DNA of 64,000 nucleotides from an uncultured Alphaproteobacteria bacterium (GCA_947367055.1 CANBCI010000002.1:1-64000); one strand, 5' to 3'. Counted from the first letter of the stretch, positions 29,631-40,760 are shown. The notes: generated by a model from the letters alone, not told the origin. Numbers and translations are program-made.

Positions 29631-31355
29631 ATGAGAAAAATTTTTATCTTTTTATTCGCAATTATTTTGCATGTTTCCGCGTTTGCGGCGGAATCCATAC
29701 AAGTCCTGACGGACGAAGATGCCGCCATTTATACCCAGATTTTCATGCTGCAGTCCAAGGAAAAGATTGATGCGGCCATTAAACTGGAAAAGCAGTTGAC
29801 CGATCCCCTGCTTATGAACGAGGTTTTGTTCCAGCGCTATATTTCAAAAACATATCGGACGCGTGGGCGTGAGGTTGCCGCATGGATGGAAAAATATTAC
29901 AATATGCCGGGCGCGGTTCGTATGGAAAAACTGGGCCAGATAAAACAGGCCAAAACGCGCAAGGCAAACCTGCCGCGGACGATTTCGGGCAACCTGTCCA
30001 TTGAAACGGCGCAATCTGAAACGTGGACGGAAAAACAGTACAGCGGCGAAACAGACAAAAAAATAACCCAGTTCAAAAAAGCTATCCGCAGCGGCAGTAC
30101 CAAAGTCGCCCGCCAGATTTTGGAAGATCCGGCATTTAAGCGTAAATTGACTGAATCCGACTATGGCCGTCTGGCCGGACGTTTGTCATTCATATATTAC
30201 ACAAACGGCGAATTTGAATTGGCAAAAAAATGGGGTTTTGTCGCATCCGACGCGCGTTCGGAATACGGCCTGTGGGCGATGGGATTACTGTATTACAAGG
30301 AAGAAAAGTTCAAGGAAAGCCAGAAATATTTCAGCGAGATTTTGAACCTGGAACAAATAAACAACGCGCGCAAGACCGAGGCTGCATTTTGGGCGGGCCG
30401 CGCGGCCGATGCGGCCGGCAACCGGTCGGCGGCAAAAAAATTCTGGGCCGTGTCCGCGGCGCACCCGATGGCGTTTTATGGCGCTTTGTCTGCAACCATG
30501 CTGGGGCGCACGCCGCAATATGAATTCTTTGAACAAGATATAACCGACGAAGACCTGGAATTGCTGCAGGGAACAAAGTACGGCAAAATGGCCCTGGCGC
30601 TGTTGCAGGTCGGAAACAAGGAACGTGCGGAAGAGTATCTAAAACTTTTGATTACATTAAAGGCCAGTGACAGAATGCTGCATGCGGTCAATGCCGTATC
30701 CACGGCGTATAATTTGCCGCGTGTTTCAATTCAGGTGTCCAGTGTCATAAAAGACCGCGGCATTTTGGAAATTGACGACGATATTATTTATTCCGCGCAA
30801 TATCCTTTGCCGGATTGGGAACCGATGGGCGGATGGTCGATTGACCGGGCGTTGCTGTTGGCGATTACAAAACAGGAAAGCGGATTCCGTCCGAATGTAA
30901 AATCATCCGCCGGGGCGTCGGGGCTGATGCAATTGATGCCCAGCACCGCACGCCGCGTTGCGCGCGCGAACAAGGTGAAAATGTCAAACATAGACATGGC
31001 CAATCCCGAACACAACATGTTCCTGGGGCAGCAATATATCGTTGACTTGTTGGCGCATCCGAATATTGAAAACAACATAATAAAAATGTTGGTGGCGTAT
31101 AATGCTGGAATGGGGACGCTGGTAAAATTTGAAAAGGCGTTTGATACATATGACCCGCTGCTGTATATCGAGAGCTTTCCCGCATTTGAAACCCGCGGGT
31201 ATATTAAGCGCGTGATGAGCAATATGTGGCTGTACCGTGCGCGCCTGAACCAGCCGTTGACCACGATGAAGGATTTGGCGGACGGTCGCTGGCCACTTTA
31301 TAACAGCGAAGATGAATATGTCCGCCGGCAAATTGAAAACCGCATGGCGATATAA
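29631..31355 (+). CDS. Soluble lytic murein transglycosylase (SLT)
   Basis: ITKQESGFRPNVKSSAGASGLMQLMPSTA; signal peptide MRKIFIFLFAIILHVSAFAA. Confidence 0.95.
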   Translation: MRKIFIFLFAIILHVSAFAAESIQVLTDEDAAIYTQIFMLQSKEKIDAAIKLEKQLTDPLLMNEVLFQRYISKTYRTRGREVAAWMEKYYNMPGAVRMEKLGQIKQAKTRKANLPRTISGNLSIETAQSETWTEKQYSGETDKKITQFKKAIRSGSTKVARQILEDPAFKRKLTESDYGRLAGRLSFIYYTNGEFELAKKWGFVASDARSEYGLWAMGLLYYKEEKFKESQKYFSEILNLEQINNARKTEAAFWAGRAADAAGNRSAAKKFWAVSAAHPMAFYGALSATMLGRTPQYEFFEQDITDEDLELLQGTKYGKMALALLQVGNKERAEEYLKLLITLKASDRMLHAVNAVSTAYNLPRVSIQVSSVIKDRGILEIDDDIIYSAQYPLPDWEPMGGWSIDRALLLAITKQESGFRPNVKSSAGASGLMQLMPSTARRVARANKVKMSNIDMANPEHNMFLGQQYIVDLLAHPNIENNIIKMLVAYNAGMGTLVKFEKAFDTYDPLLYIESFPAFETRGYIKRVMSNMWLYRARLNQPLTTMKDLADGRWPLYNSEDEYVRRQIENRMAI

Positions 31356-31383
31356 TAAGGCCCGGCATTGCCGGGCTTATTAT

Positions 31384-31644
31384 TTATCGTTCATAGTCGT
31401 TATTCATTTTGTTTAATTTTTCTTGTGCAGATTTTAGTTTTTTATATGTCCACACGAATGATATTGCCGCATCAATAAAAAGAAATGATATAAGTGCCGA
31501 CCGTATTTTTAAATCTTCACTTGCGTCATCACTTGTCGCAAGCAGGCATATACCTTTAAACGCCGCGCCACCACTAATTGCGCACATCATCAGATATATG
31601 CGCAGCCATGTTCTATGATATTTTACTTCTTCTTTTAGGGTCAT
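31384..31644 (-). CDS. Small two-TM hypothetical protein
   Basis: Two hydrophobic segments, RBS-like upstream context. Confidence 0.55.
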   Translation of the reverse strand: MTLKEEVKYHRTWLRIYLMMCAISGGAAFKGICLLATSDDASEDLKIRSALISFLFIDAAISFVWTYKKLKSAQEKLNKMNNDYER

Positions 31645-31742
31645 CAGAATACCTTTTATATTATTTGCATGATAGACAATATTTTTAATTTGTCAATCAA
31701 AAATAGTTTTATTCATTATGATTTGGTGCTATGTTAATTGGC

Positions 31743-32363
31743 ATGAAACAAACACCGACATTTGAAATTGAACGGGCGCACGGCGGCATTATTGCCGGCG
31801 TGGACGAGGCTGGCCGCGGCCCGCTGTGCGGGCCGGTTGTGGCGGCGGCGGTGATTTTCCCGTCATTTGACATTGAAATTCCGGTCATAATCCGTGATTC
31901 AAAGCAAATGACGCATATTCAACGCGCCGCGGCATATGAATGGATTGTAAATAACACCAAATGGGCGGTTGGCCAATGCAGTCCGGCTGAAATTGATGAA
32001 TTAAATATTCTGTGGGCGTCAATGCGTGCGATGGCGCGCGCGGTTGCCGCGCTGGGCGTTGGTGAATGTCATTGCCTGGTTGACGGCAACAGGGTTCCGG
32101 CCGAATTGACGGGCGACGCAGTGGTAAAGGGGGATGCAAAATCATTGTCCATTGCCGCCGCATCCATTATCGCCAAGGAAACGCGTGACCGAATAATGCG
32201 TAATTTGGCGGAAAAGTACCCGCAGTACGGTTGGGATAAGAATGCGGGATACCCGACGCAATCCCATTTGCAAGCAATTGATAAATATGGTATAAATGAT
32301 CAGTTTAGAAAAAGTTTTGGACCGATAAAGGAAAGGATAAAAAATGAAACTTCGCACGATTGA
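31743..32363 (+). CDS. rnhB: Ribonuclease HII
   Basis: GIIAGVDEAGRGPLCGPVVAAAVI. Confidence 0.97.
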   Translation: MKQTPTFEIERAHGGIIAGVDEAGRGPLCGPVVAAAVIFPSFDIEIPVIIRDSKQMTHIQRAAAYEWIVNNTKWAVGQCSPAEIDELNILWASMRAMARAVAALGVGECHCLVDGNRVPAELTGDAVVKGDAKSLSIAAASIIAKETRDRIMRNLAEKYPQYGWDKNAGYPTQSHLQAIDKYGINDQFRKSFGPIKERIKNETSHD

Positions 32364-33513
32364 CAATTTGGATGTTCGCGGTAAATACGTTTTGCTGCGC
32401 GACGATTTTAATGTTCAGATTGTTGATGGAAAAATTACCGACGCATTTAGAATAGAGCAGAGCATGCCGACCATAAACGCATTGCGTGACGCGGGGGCGC
32501 GAATCGCGATTTGCGCGCATCTGGGCCGGCCCAAGGGCACGCGCAACATGGAATTTTCATTGCGCCCGGTTGCAGATTTTATGAATGTGCCGCTGATACC
32601 GGATTGCCTGGACCGGGATTTTATGGCAAATATGCACGACGGTGATGTGGTGTTGCTTGAAAACGTCAGATTTTACGAAGGCGAAGAAAAAAACGACCCT
32701 GCATTTGCGCAGAAATTGGCATCGGGTTTTGATTTGTTTGTAAACGATGCGTTCGCAGTGTCGCACCGCGCGCACGCCAGCACGGTTGGTGTTGCCGAAA
32801 TTTTGCCGTCATACGCGGGAAAATTGCTGGCGGGGGAAATCGAAAGCCTGTCAAGTGTCATGGAAAACCCAAAGCGGCCATTGCTATCCATTGTCGCGGG
32901 CAGCAAGGTTTCCACAAAAATCGGCGTGTTAAAGGCGTTGGCAAAACTGTCGGACGCGATGATAATCGGCGGTGCGCTGGGGACGACTTTCAATTACGCC
33001 CAAGGGCACAAGGTCGGCAATTCATTGTTCGAAGCGGACCAGAAGGACACCGCGCTTGAAATATTAAAATACGCCGCGGATAATGACTGCAAAATTCTGC
33101 TGCCGTTGGACAAGGGGGTTGCCAAGGCGTTTGCACGCGACGCGTTGCGTGAAAACAAGGCGGTTGACGCGATATTGGAAGACGACATTATTCTGGATGC
33201 CGGAATTGACACAACCGCCCGGAATTTAGGGGCGATTGACGGTGCGGCGACGGTAATTTGGAACGGCACGGTCGGCATGGCGGAATGGGCGCCGATTTGG
33301 TCAATTGGCTCGTTTTCAATTGCAGAGCAGATTGCCGCCAGAACGCGCGACGGTAAACTGGTCAGCATTGTCGGCGGTGGTGACACCGTTGCCGCACTGG
33401 AGGCATGCGGAATCAAAGACCAGATGACATATGTATCAACCGGCGGCGGCGCGTTTTTGGAATTTATAGAGGGCCGCGTTCTGCCAGGTATCGCAATTTT
33501 GGAAGACAAGTAA
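32344..33513 (+). CDS. pgk: Phosphoglycerate kinase
   Basis: VLLRDDFNV, AHLGRPKG, VNDAFAVSHRAHAST, SIVGGGDTVAALE. Confidence 0.98.
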   Translation: MKLRTIDNLDVRGKYVLLRDDFNVQIVDGKITDAFRIEQSMPTINALRDAGARIAICAHLGRPKGTRNMEFSLRPVADFMNVPLIPDCLDRDFMANMHDGDVVLLENVRFYEGEEKNDPAFAQKLASGFDLFVNDAFAVSHRAHASTVGVAEILPSYAGKLLAGEIESLSSVMENPKRPLLSIVAGSKVSTKIGVLKALAKLSDAMIIGGALGTTFNYAQGHKVGNSLFEADQKDTALEILKYAADNDCKILLPLDKGVAKAFARDALRENKAVDAILEDDIILDAGIDTTARNLGAIDGAATVIWNGTVGMAEWAPIWSIGSFSIAEQIAARTRDGKLVSIVGGGDTVAALEACGIKDQMTYVSTGGGAFLEFIEGRVLPGIAILEDK

Positions 33514-33517
33514 AACA

Positions 33518-33541
33518 AATCCGCCAATCGGCGGATTTTTT
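33518..33541 (+). terminator. Intrinsic terminator after pgk
   Basis: AATCCGCC-aatc-GGCGGATT then T-run. Confidence 0.8.
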
Positions 33542-33556
33542 ATGTCTGATTAGGCC

Positions 33557-33585
33557 TTGTTTTTATTTGCCCAATAAATTATAAT
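33557..33585 (+). promoter_or_regulatory. Sigma70-type promoter of leader element E6
   Basis: TTGTTT-17 bp-TATAAT. Confidence 0.65.
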
Positions 33586-33591
33586 TTGAAA

Positions 33592-33856
33592 TGAACCAAC
33601 AGGGATGCTGGCTCAGGGACTTGAAAATCCCATAAATGAACGGCGTGTAATTTTTGCATGTCGAATCCGAAATGAAAGCATGGGCGTTGCTTTTGCAATG
33701 CGTCATGTTTTGTCACCCGACCGTGAACGGTCGGGGGTCTGTGGTTATATAACAGGGTGCGCACCCAAAAGCCACGGGGTCATTTTCATTTATGATTTTT
33801 CAAATCCCCGACCGCCATGTCCTGGCGGTTTTGTTAAAACAAAAATGGGGTGAAAA
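33592..33856 (+). ncRNA. Structured pseudoknotted leader element, copy E6
   Basis: A: TTGAAAA-tcc-CATAAATGA (33621-33639) with TCATTTATG-at-TTTTCAA (33786-33803); P1 GGTCGGGG (33729) with CCCCGACC (33806); anti-P1 CCCGACC (33716); terminator ACCGCCA/TGGCGGT then T-run. Confidence 0.75.
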
Positions 33857-34306
33857 ATGCAAAAATATTTCTTTTTCTGTTTGCTGCAGTTGTGCGTATT
33901 TTCATATGCGGCCGATGCGGCATCCACAAACTGTGTGTTTTGTGGCGTCTATCCGTGCGGATATTATAAAACTGCGGATTGTTGCGGCGCGTGTGACTGC
34001 AGTTCCGTGTCGTGTGACGCCGGTTATTCGGTGGATGCAAACTGTAATTGTGTGAAATCCGGCGTCGGGGGTGGTGATTTAAGCAAAGGTCAATGTGAAA
34101 AAGGGTATTATTGGTCGGGTTCTTTGAGCAGCGGTTTTTGTGTCCGGTGCCCCAACGGTGGAACAACGCATGATGTTGTTTATGGTGATAACGGTTTTAT
34201 AAAGTTAAAAGTTGATATAACCGATTGCTATATTCCGGCGGGCCAAGATGTGACTGATGCAACCGGAACCTATTCATTTACCACGGATTGTGCATATACA
34301 AATTAG
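33857..34306 (+). CDS. Small Cys-rich secreted protein
   Basis: Signal peptide MQKYFFFCLLQLCVFSYAADA; about 15 Cys in the mature part. Confidence 0.78.
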   Translation: MQKYFFFCLLQLCVFSYAADAASTNCVFCGVYPCGYYKTADCCGACDCSSVSCDAGYSVDANCNCVKSGVGGGDLSKGQCEKGYYWSGSLSSGFCVRCPNGGTTHDVVYGDNGFIKLKVDITDCYIPAGQDVTDATGTYSFTTDCAYTN

Positions 34307-34312
34307 TAGACC

Positions 34313-34753
34313 TTAACGATTATAAAAACGATATGCAAGTTCATATGCGCGCGTGATGACATTTTCTCGACGTGCAAAATCTTCGTTTTCAAAGACGGAT
34401 GTTTTTAATTCGTCCAAATTGTCAAGGGTGTTTGAAAGTTCGCGCATCTTGCGCGTTATTTGTATTCTTGATTGTTTTGCGTTTTCCAGCAGGTGCTGTT
34501 TTGTTTCTATTGTTTTGTCGCATTGTGCCGCCAATCGCAGCAGTACCAGATTATATTCGTGGTTTGTTTTGGCCTGTTTTGCTTCTTGGGCCAAGCGATT
34601 TCCCTGATTTTTGATGCCGTTAAGTATTATCAGCCACATTGCCGATGTGTGATTGCCAATCAGGATGTTTTCATGCATTTGTATTCGCCTATTTTTTCGT
34701 ACGATAACTAAAATTTGTTCGCTTATAAGTGCCAGGATTAAAACGATTAACAT
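34313..34753 (-). CDS. Hypothetical single-TM coiled-coil protein
   Basis: N-terminal hydrophobic segment MLIVLILALISEQILVIV then helical region. Confidence 0.55.
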   Translation of the reverse strand: MLIVLILALISEQILVIVRKNRRIQMHENILIGNHTSAMWLIILNGIKNQGNRLAQEAKQAKTNHEYNLVLLRLAAQCDKTIETKQHLLENAKQSRIQITRKMRELSNTLDNLDELKTSVFENEDFARRENVITRAYELAYRFYNR

Positions 34754-34894
34754 AATAAATTATTTATATACGAAAAAACGAATATTGTCAAGTATTCGGC
34801 TTGTATTTTCGGTATTTTTACATATATTTAAGTATAAATTCGCGAATCGGGTTTTTATATGATATAATTTTAGCAGTAAAAATAAGGATTAGTT

Positions 34895-35476
34895 ATGTCT
34901 TTGATACCAATGGTTATAGAAGAATCGCCGCGCGGTGAACGTTCGTTTGATATTTATTCGCGCCTGCTGCGGGACCGTATTGTGATGGTTAGTGGTGCGA
35001 TTGAGCCCGCAATGGCAAATACGATTGTTGCCCAATTGCTGTTTTTGGAATCTGAAAATCCCAATGCGGACATATCGTTGTACATAAATTCGCCTGGTGG
35101 TGATGTATCGGCGGGTTTTGCAATCATGGATACTATGAATTACATAAAATCCCCCGTATCAACAATCGGCATGGGGTTGGTCGCATCTATGGGCTCAATA
35201 TTGTTGGGGGCCGGTGCGCGCGGCAAACGTTTCGCCTTGCCCAATACCAGCATTATGATTCATCAACCGCTGGGCGGCTTTGACGGGCAGGTGACAGATG
35301 CCGAAATTCGGATAAAGGAATTGCAGCGTATAAAGAAAAAAACAACCGAATTGATGGCGGAATTCACCGGTCGCAAGGAAAAAGAAGTGTATGACGCAAT
35401 GGAGCGCGATAATTGGATGACCGCCACCGCCGCATGCGAATTTGGCCTGATTGACAAAGTTTTGGAAAGAAAATAA
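34895..35476 (+). CDS. clpP: ATP-dependent Clp protease proteolytic subunit
   Basis: [37 protein letters not shown]. Confidence 0.97.
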   Translation: MSLIPMVIEESPRGERSFDIYSRLLRDRIVMVSGAIEPAMANTIVAQLLFLESENPNADISLYINSPGGDVSAGFAIMDTMNYIKSPVSTIGMGLVASMGSILLGAGARGKRFALPNTSIMIHQPLGGFDGQVTDAEIRIKELQRIKKKTTELMAEFTGRKEKEVYDAMERDNWMTATAACEFGLIDKVLERK

Positions 35477-35492
35477 AAAGTGGATTTTTAGC

Positions 35493-36761
35493 ATGAGCGA
35501 AGATAAAAACACCCCCGCTATGGAAAATACAAATAATCAGCAGTTCTGCAGTTTTTGCGGCAAGGCCGTGTATGAGGTAAAAAAACTGGTCAGCGGCCGC
35601 AATGTCTGCATCTGTGACGAGTGCATAAATCTGTGCAATGACATAATGGCCGACGGTGACATGACGGACACCCCGCACGAGGTGGCAAAACTGCCGACGC
35701 CGTCCCAGATATATAATTTTCTAAATGATTATGTAATCGGCCAAGAGGATGCAAAACGCACATTGTCTGTGGCGGTGTATAATCATTACAAGCGTCATAA
35801 TGCGACGCAAAAGGCGAATGTTGAAATTCAAAAGTCAAATGTTTTGATGATTGGGTCGACCGGGACCGGAAAAACATTGTTCGCCCAGACATTGGCGCGG
35901 ATTTTGGATGTCCCGTTCGCAATTGCGGACGCAACCACCCTGACCGAGGCCGGATATGTCGGCGATGATGTGGAAAGTGTTCTGATGCGTTTGCTGCAAA
36001 ATGCAAATTTTGATGTTGAACGCGCGCAGCGCGGCATAATTTATATTGATGAAATCGACAAGATTTCCCGTAAATCGGAAAATCCGTCATTAACACGCGA
36101 CGTTTCCGGCGAGGGTGTACAGCAGGCCCTGCTAAAACTGGTCGAGGGCACAATTGCCAATGTCCCCGCCGGTGGCGGCGGCCGCAAGCACCCGGGCGAG
36201 GCGACGGTTCAATTGGATACATCAAAGATATTGTTTATTTGCGGCGGGGCGTTTGACGGACTGAATAAAATAATTGCCGACCGGTCGTGTTCCCGTCGTG
36301 GCATTGGCTTTGGCGCCACGGTTGAATCCAAAGAAACGCGCGAATCCAAGAATTATCTGTCCGATGTCCAGCCGTCTGATTTGGTGAAATTCGGCATAAT
36401 TCCGGAATTGGTCGGGCGCCTGCCGGTGATCACAACATTACAGGAATTGGATACGGATGCGCTTATAAAGATATTGACCGAACCAAAGAACGCAATTGTA
36501 AAGCAATATGCGGCGATGCTGGAAATGGATGGCGTTAAATTGACCGTGACGGACGACGGATTGCATGAAATTGCTGATTTGGCCGCGAAACGCAAGACCG
36601 GTGCACGGGGACTGCGCGGAATATTGGAAAAAATATTGCTGACGCCGATGTTTAATGCGCCGGATAATCCGGAATTGGTGGAAATTGTTATTGATAAAGA
36701 AGTTGTTCAAGGCAAGAAGCCGCCAATTGAAATCCTGCGCGATGCACAACGTGCGGCATAA
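35493..36761 (+). CDS. clpX: ATP-dependent protease ATP-binding subunit ClpX
   Basis: Zinc finger [34 protein letters not shown]; start refined. Confidence 0.97.
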   Translation: MSEDKNTPAMENTNNQQFCSFCGKAVYEVKKLVSGRNVCICDECINLCNDIMADGDMTDTPHEVAKLPTPSQIYNFLNDYVIGQEDAKRTLSVAVYNHYKRHNATQKANVEIQKSNVLMIGSTGTGKTLFAQTLARILDVPFAIADATTLTEAGYVGDDVESVLMRLLQNANFDVERAQRGIIYIDEIDKISRKSENPSLTRDVSGEGVQQALLKLVEGTIANVPAGGGGRKHPGEATVQLDTSKILFICGGAFDGLNKIIADRSCSRRGIGFGATVESKETRESKNYLSDVQPSDLVKFGIIPELVGRLPVITTLQELDTDALIKILTEPKNAIVKQYAAMLEMDGVKLTVTDDGLHEIADLAAKRKTGARGLRGILEKILLTPMFNAPDNPELVEIVIDKEVVQGKKPPIEILRDAQRAA

Positions 36762-36781
36762 TGTCGCTTGCGATAATATAT

Positions 36782-36806
36782 GCGGGGGATTGCCCCGCAT
36801 TTTTTA
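36782..36806 (+). terminator. Intrinsic terminator after clpX
   Basis: GCGGGG-gatt-GCCCCGC then T6. Confidence 0.75.
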
Positions 36807-36885
36807 TATCAATAAAACATGTTGACATACTTGATGTAAAGTGTATATTTGTTGAGTCAAATAAAATTATAAAAGAGGCAAGAAT

Positions 36886-37473
36886 ATGTCAAATGAAAAC
36901 AAGCATATTATTAGTGGCAAGCAATATGAAGAGTTAATGCAGATTCCTGCGGCGGTGCGTATTTTGGATCCGTTGCCCAAATTGGTCTTAACAAAAGAAT
37001 GTGCGGAACATTTAATAAATCCGGCATTTGCGCCACATGTGTTGTATTTCGACTATGCGGCAAAAAATGGCCGGGGCTGGTGGAATCGTGACCACTACTA
37101 TAATATGGAAATAAGATGTAATAAATTTTATGCCAAAGATATCCCGCATTTCACGGAACGGTGGAGAAATAATTTAGACACGATTTTGTGCGGTGAAGCG
37201 CTTTCGCCTGTTATGCTGGCAACGGATAAGGCAAATTACCCCGGGCGCGGTAAATGGGGGCAGGTTGTTCCGGCAAAAGGTAACTATATTGTTGCCAATT
37301 TGTTTTATATTGATCGCAGGGATGGGCAAATAAAACTGTGGAATAAAGATAAATGGTTTGGCGTATCTCGTGTGCTTTGGCGCGATTTTATCGCCGATAG
37401 TTTTTATGAACAGACCCGTACGGCGATATGGAACTCTTTGGACAAGTTTTTGGTTGGCCGTGATTCTCGTTAA
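36886..37473 (+). CDS. Hypothetical protein with WGK/WGQ-type domain
   Basis: KWGQVVPAKGNYIVANLFYIDRRDGQIKLWNKDKWFGV resembles 10144 and 15579 products. Confidence 0.72.
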   Translation: MSNENKHIISGKQYEELMQIPAAVRILDPLPKLVLTKECAEHLINPAFAPHVLYFDYAAKNGRGWWNRDHYYNMEIRCNKFYAKDIPHFTERWRNNLDTILCGEALSPVMLATDKANYPGRGKWGQVVPAKGNYIVANLFYIDRRDGQIKLWNKDKWFGVSRVLWRDFIADSFYEQTRTAIWNSLDKFLVGRDSR

Positions 37474-37506
37474 AACAAAAAAAACCGCGATTGCGGTTTT
37501 TTTTGT

Positions 37507-38214
37507 TTATTCCTTGAAGTATTTTGCACGCTGGGTTTTTGAAACCGCTTGCATTTGATTGAATTTTGCATCCGCCGCCGATTTGTCGGCTGGGGTTTCA
37601 CCACGCGGCGCATTATAGTCCGCCCCGTTTAATACAATCAAACGCGTCGGCGTTATCGAAGAACCGTCGCATTCAATCATGTATTCGTTCATGTTGTAAT
37701 ATTTTCCATAACATTTTCCGTTCAACACGCCCGCATATCCGTTTTCAGCCAATGCGTCACATGTCGGCTGGGCCCCCAGTGTGATTTCACCGTTCGGCAA
37801 TTGTTCGTCTGCGTTTTCCAATATGCCGCTGCACCATACGTTCACATAAGCGCCGTTAACAGACGCCATAGTACCGTTTGCCGTTGTGCGGCGAACGCCA
37901 AAGCAATCGCCATTCAATGTGTCGGTATCAAAATCGCGTTTTACATTTGTGCCGCCCGCGATTTCATTGCGCCCCATTGCAACAGGTTGGGTGTCCCCGG
38001 TGGTCAATGCGTCGGGACAAATAAACTTCATCCCCCAGCAATTGGCGCCCGCGTCCCACATACCGGCATCATACCCCGCGCCAAGCTTGCCCGCATAGCA
38101 GTTTGACGGACTTAACCGGCATATTGTCGGCTGTTCCCACCATGGGGTTGTGGCGCAATTAGCCGCGCCGATTGATGCGATTGAAATCAGGGATGCGATA
38201 AATATTTTTTTCAT
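37507..38214 (-). CDS. Secreted Cys-containing hypothetical protein
   Basis: Signal peptide MKKIFIASLISIASIGAANC. Confidence 0.75.
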   Translation of the reverse strand: MKKIFIASLISIASIGAANCATTPWWEQPTICRLSPSNCYAGKLGAGYDAGMWDAGANCWGMKFICPDALTTGDTQPVAMGRNEIAGGTNVKRDFDTDTLNGDCFGVRRTTANGTMASVNGAYVNVWCSGILENADEQLPNGEITLGAQPTCDALAENGYAGVLNGKCYGKYYNMNEYMIECDGSSITPTRLIVLNGADYNAPRGETPADKSAADAKFNQMQAVSKTQRAKYFKE

Positions 38215-38285
38215 GATTACACTCTCGTTATTAAATATTTTATCAAATTTTTTTCACTCCCGCAAGAGGGCAATGCTTCTTTTGC

Positions 38286-40646
38286 CTATTGATTTTTCTC
38301 CGCACAGTAACCCCATTCGTCATTGGCCCCTGTTTCGTTATAGAAGTATTGATATTTTTGGCCGCTTTCAAATGGCGTATCAATCCAGGTCCCGCCCAGT
38401 CTGTCACATTCGGCCGCCAGTGACTTCGCCATTTCAACGCGTATTTTGTCCATGACAACATTTACATCCTGCAGAACGGTTTCCGGAATTGTCGGATTTT
38501 CTGATGTTGCATTGCTGGGGCGGGTGCATGTCTGCATCGCATATCTGACCAATTTCTGGTACAGACTGCCGACATAACCGCCGCATTCGCTGTTGAGTTT
38601 TCCGCCGGAACATGTCGCGCCGTCAGGGCATGGCAGGCATTGGTTCCCAGGTCGTGGTGTGGTGTCAGGGCGGCCGTTATATGCCATGTAGTAGTTTTCA
38701 TTGCATGATGAATATTCCCGTAATTCCGGGCATAAATATGCGCTGCCACCGGTGGTGGGCGGTGGTAAAATTGATGATGTGTCACTGTTGCCTTCACTCC
38801 ACAACATTTGATTGCACGCGGTGTTGTTAGCGTATTTCTGGTCGCCGGGTGCATAAACGCGGCATGCGTACGGATATGTATGTAATGTGTCGTTGCTGGG
38901 GACGGCGCATGTTTCCTTTGCGAAATCTTGCAGCAGTGCGGAACACTCCTTGGCGATTTTTTGGTCGGTTATATTGTCCATCGCGGTCAGCAGTTCCTGC
39001 AGGCCGTTCGAACCGCCGCCGTACAGGTTGCTGCACGCATCCAATTTTTCACGGCACAATTGTTCCGATAACTCCAATCGTGACCCCAGCAGCAGTGATT
39101 CTTTGATTTTACTAAAGTCTTTTAATGATTGGCTTTGTGTGTCGTAACATTCGTTCACAACATCCAGGCAGTTGTTTTTTACATCGCGAACGCGTGCCTG
39201 CTGTCCCTGATATATTTCAATAATTGCCTGGCGCATGAATTCGTCCCATACATCATCGGCCAAATCGCGGCATGTGTCCAGTCCGCGTGCCGCAAATGAA
39301 CGCTTGCGGTTCAATTCGGCGACAATCAGGCGGTTTGATTGGTTGGTCAGTATGTCCCCAGATAATGAAATCTGGGTTTCCAATTGATAGAAATCGGCAC
39401 TGTAAATCGGTTCGCCGGTTTCGCGGTTTAAATATTTTCCCGATATATCCAGGCAATGGACATAGTCCGGGCCGCATGCGCTGGCGGATGTGATGTCCTT
39501 GCGCACCTGGGCGATGCAGTCGTTGATTGACGATGAATTGTGCGCGTCATAATTTTGCAGCCGCGCCGTATTCATTTCACGTTCGGTTTCGCGAACGGTT
39601 CCCTTGGCGGCGGTTATCTTTTTGTCCAGCGCGGCCGCCAGCACCGTGCAGTCGTTTTCAATATACATTCCGTATGCGGACACGACCATGTTCAGCCGCG
39701 ACTGCGTACCGCATGTTGCGGCGACCATTTCCGCACACTGGCTGTGTACCGCATTGTACAGCGTTTCCCCGGTGGTGTTTGCAATGTTGGCCCCGGACGT
39801 CAGACTGGTTGTTGCCCATATCGCGTTTATATCCCCGGCGATATCCAATGTTCCGGCCGTGGACAGCGACTTGTTTTTTGTGTTAGCCAGTACTGAACTG
39901 ATCCCGGCCAGGGCCGAATTTGATGCGGAAGTATCCTTGGCTGTGGCGGCCGCGGTTTCGCCCGCCGTGGATGTCAGCATTGCGTTAACCTCCGCCGCGG
40001 TTTTGGTTATGGCCGCTATGTTCAGGTCTTTGAAATCCTGGATTTCGTCGGATGTTTGCGACAACACCTTTTCGCGCGCTTGTATTTCGGATAAGCGTGA
40101 TGAACAGACGCATCGACGGTATGTGTCGTTTTGCGTGGCGCAAAATTGATCCATACAGGTAAAATATGCATCACGGCACGAATTGTAATCGGAATCAAAC
40201 GTATTGCCGGCACCTGCGGCGGCGATGGTCAATGCCGCGGATGATGCCGCGCGGCTTGCACGTGCGGCGTTTTGGGCCGTGTTGACGGTTGCCGTGCGTG
40301 CGGAATTTGTCGCCACGCGCGGTGTGGTGATTGCCGCGCGTGATGTGCGGGCGGCGGTTGTTTGGGTGCCCGCGGCCGTGCGGCCCGTCCGCCCGCCGGC
40401 GGATTGTGGTGTGGCCGTGCGCGACGCGACCGTTGCGGACGATGACCTGGGCATGACGGCGCCAGTTGCCGCGGCGCGTGTTTGTGTCGCGGTCGATTGG
40501 GGCACCGTTTGCGATGATGCACGCTTTGTGCCGGTGATTGTTGTTGTCGCGGCGGCGCGCCCAACGGACGATGCATCACGAACAGCGGCCCCGGCATAGC
40601 CGGTGGCTGCACAATATGCGACTATGAGCATCAAAAAACGTTTCAT
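38286..40646 (-). CDS. Large Cys-rich secreted protein (CMDQFC family)
   Basis: YNSCRDAYFTCMDQFCATQNDTYRRCVCSSRL; many Cys pairs; Ala/Thr-rich N-terminal linker. Confidence 0.85.
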   Translation of the reverse strand: MKRFLMLIVAYCAATGYAGAAVRDASSVGRAAATTTITGTKRASSQTVPQSTATQTRAAATGAVMPRSSSATVASRTATPQSAGGRTGRTAAGTQTTAARTSRAAITTPRVATNSARTATVNTAQNAARASRAASSAALTIAAAGAGNTFDSDYNSCRDAYFTCMDQFCATQNDTYRRCVCSSRLSEIQAREKVLSQTSDEIQDFKDLNIAAITKTAAEVNAMLTSTAGETAAATAKDTSASNSALAGISSVLANTKNKSLSTAGTLDIAGDINAIWATTSLTSGANIANTTGETLYNAVHSQCAEMVAATCGTQSRLNMVVSAYGMYIENDCTVLAAALDKKITAAKGTVRETEREMNTARLQNYDAHNSSSINDCIAQVRKDITSASACGPDYVHCLDISGKYLNRETGEPIYSADFYQLETQISLSGDILTNQSNRLIVAELNRKRSFAARGLDTCRDLADDVWDEFMRQAIIEIYQGQQARVRDVKNNCLDVVNECYDTQSQSLKDFSKIKESLLLGSRLELSEQLCREKLDACSNLYGGGSNGLQELLTAMDNITDQKIAKECSALLQDFAKETCAVPSNDTLHTYPYACRVYAPGDQKYANNTACNQMLWSEGNSDTSSILPPPTTGGSAYLCPELREYSSCNENYYMAYNGRPDTTPRPGNQCLPCPDGATCSGGKLNSECGGYVGSLYQKLVRYAMQTCTRPSNATSENPTIPETVLQDVNVVMDKIRVEMAKSLAAECDRLGGTWIDTPFESGQKYQYFYNETGANDEWGYCAEKNQ

Positions 40647-40760
40647 CCTTTCCTATAAGGTATGATTATATAATATCAAAATGCATTATTCGGGGCAATG
40701 AATATTTAAAAAAATTTGACTGTATTTTTGAAAAAGAAAACCGCCGATTGGGCGGTGGGA

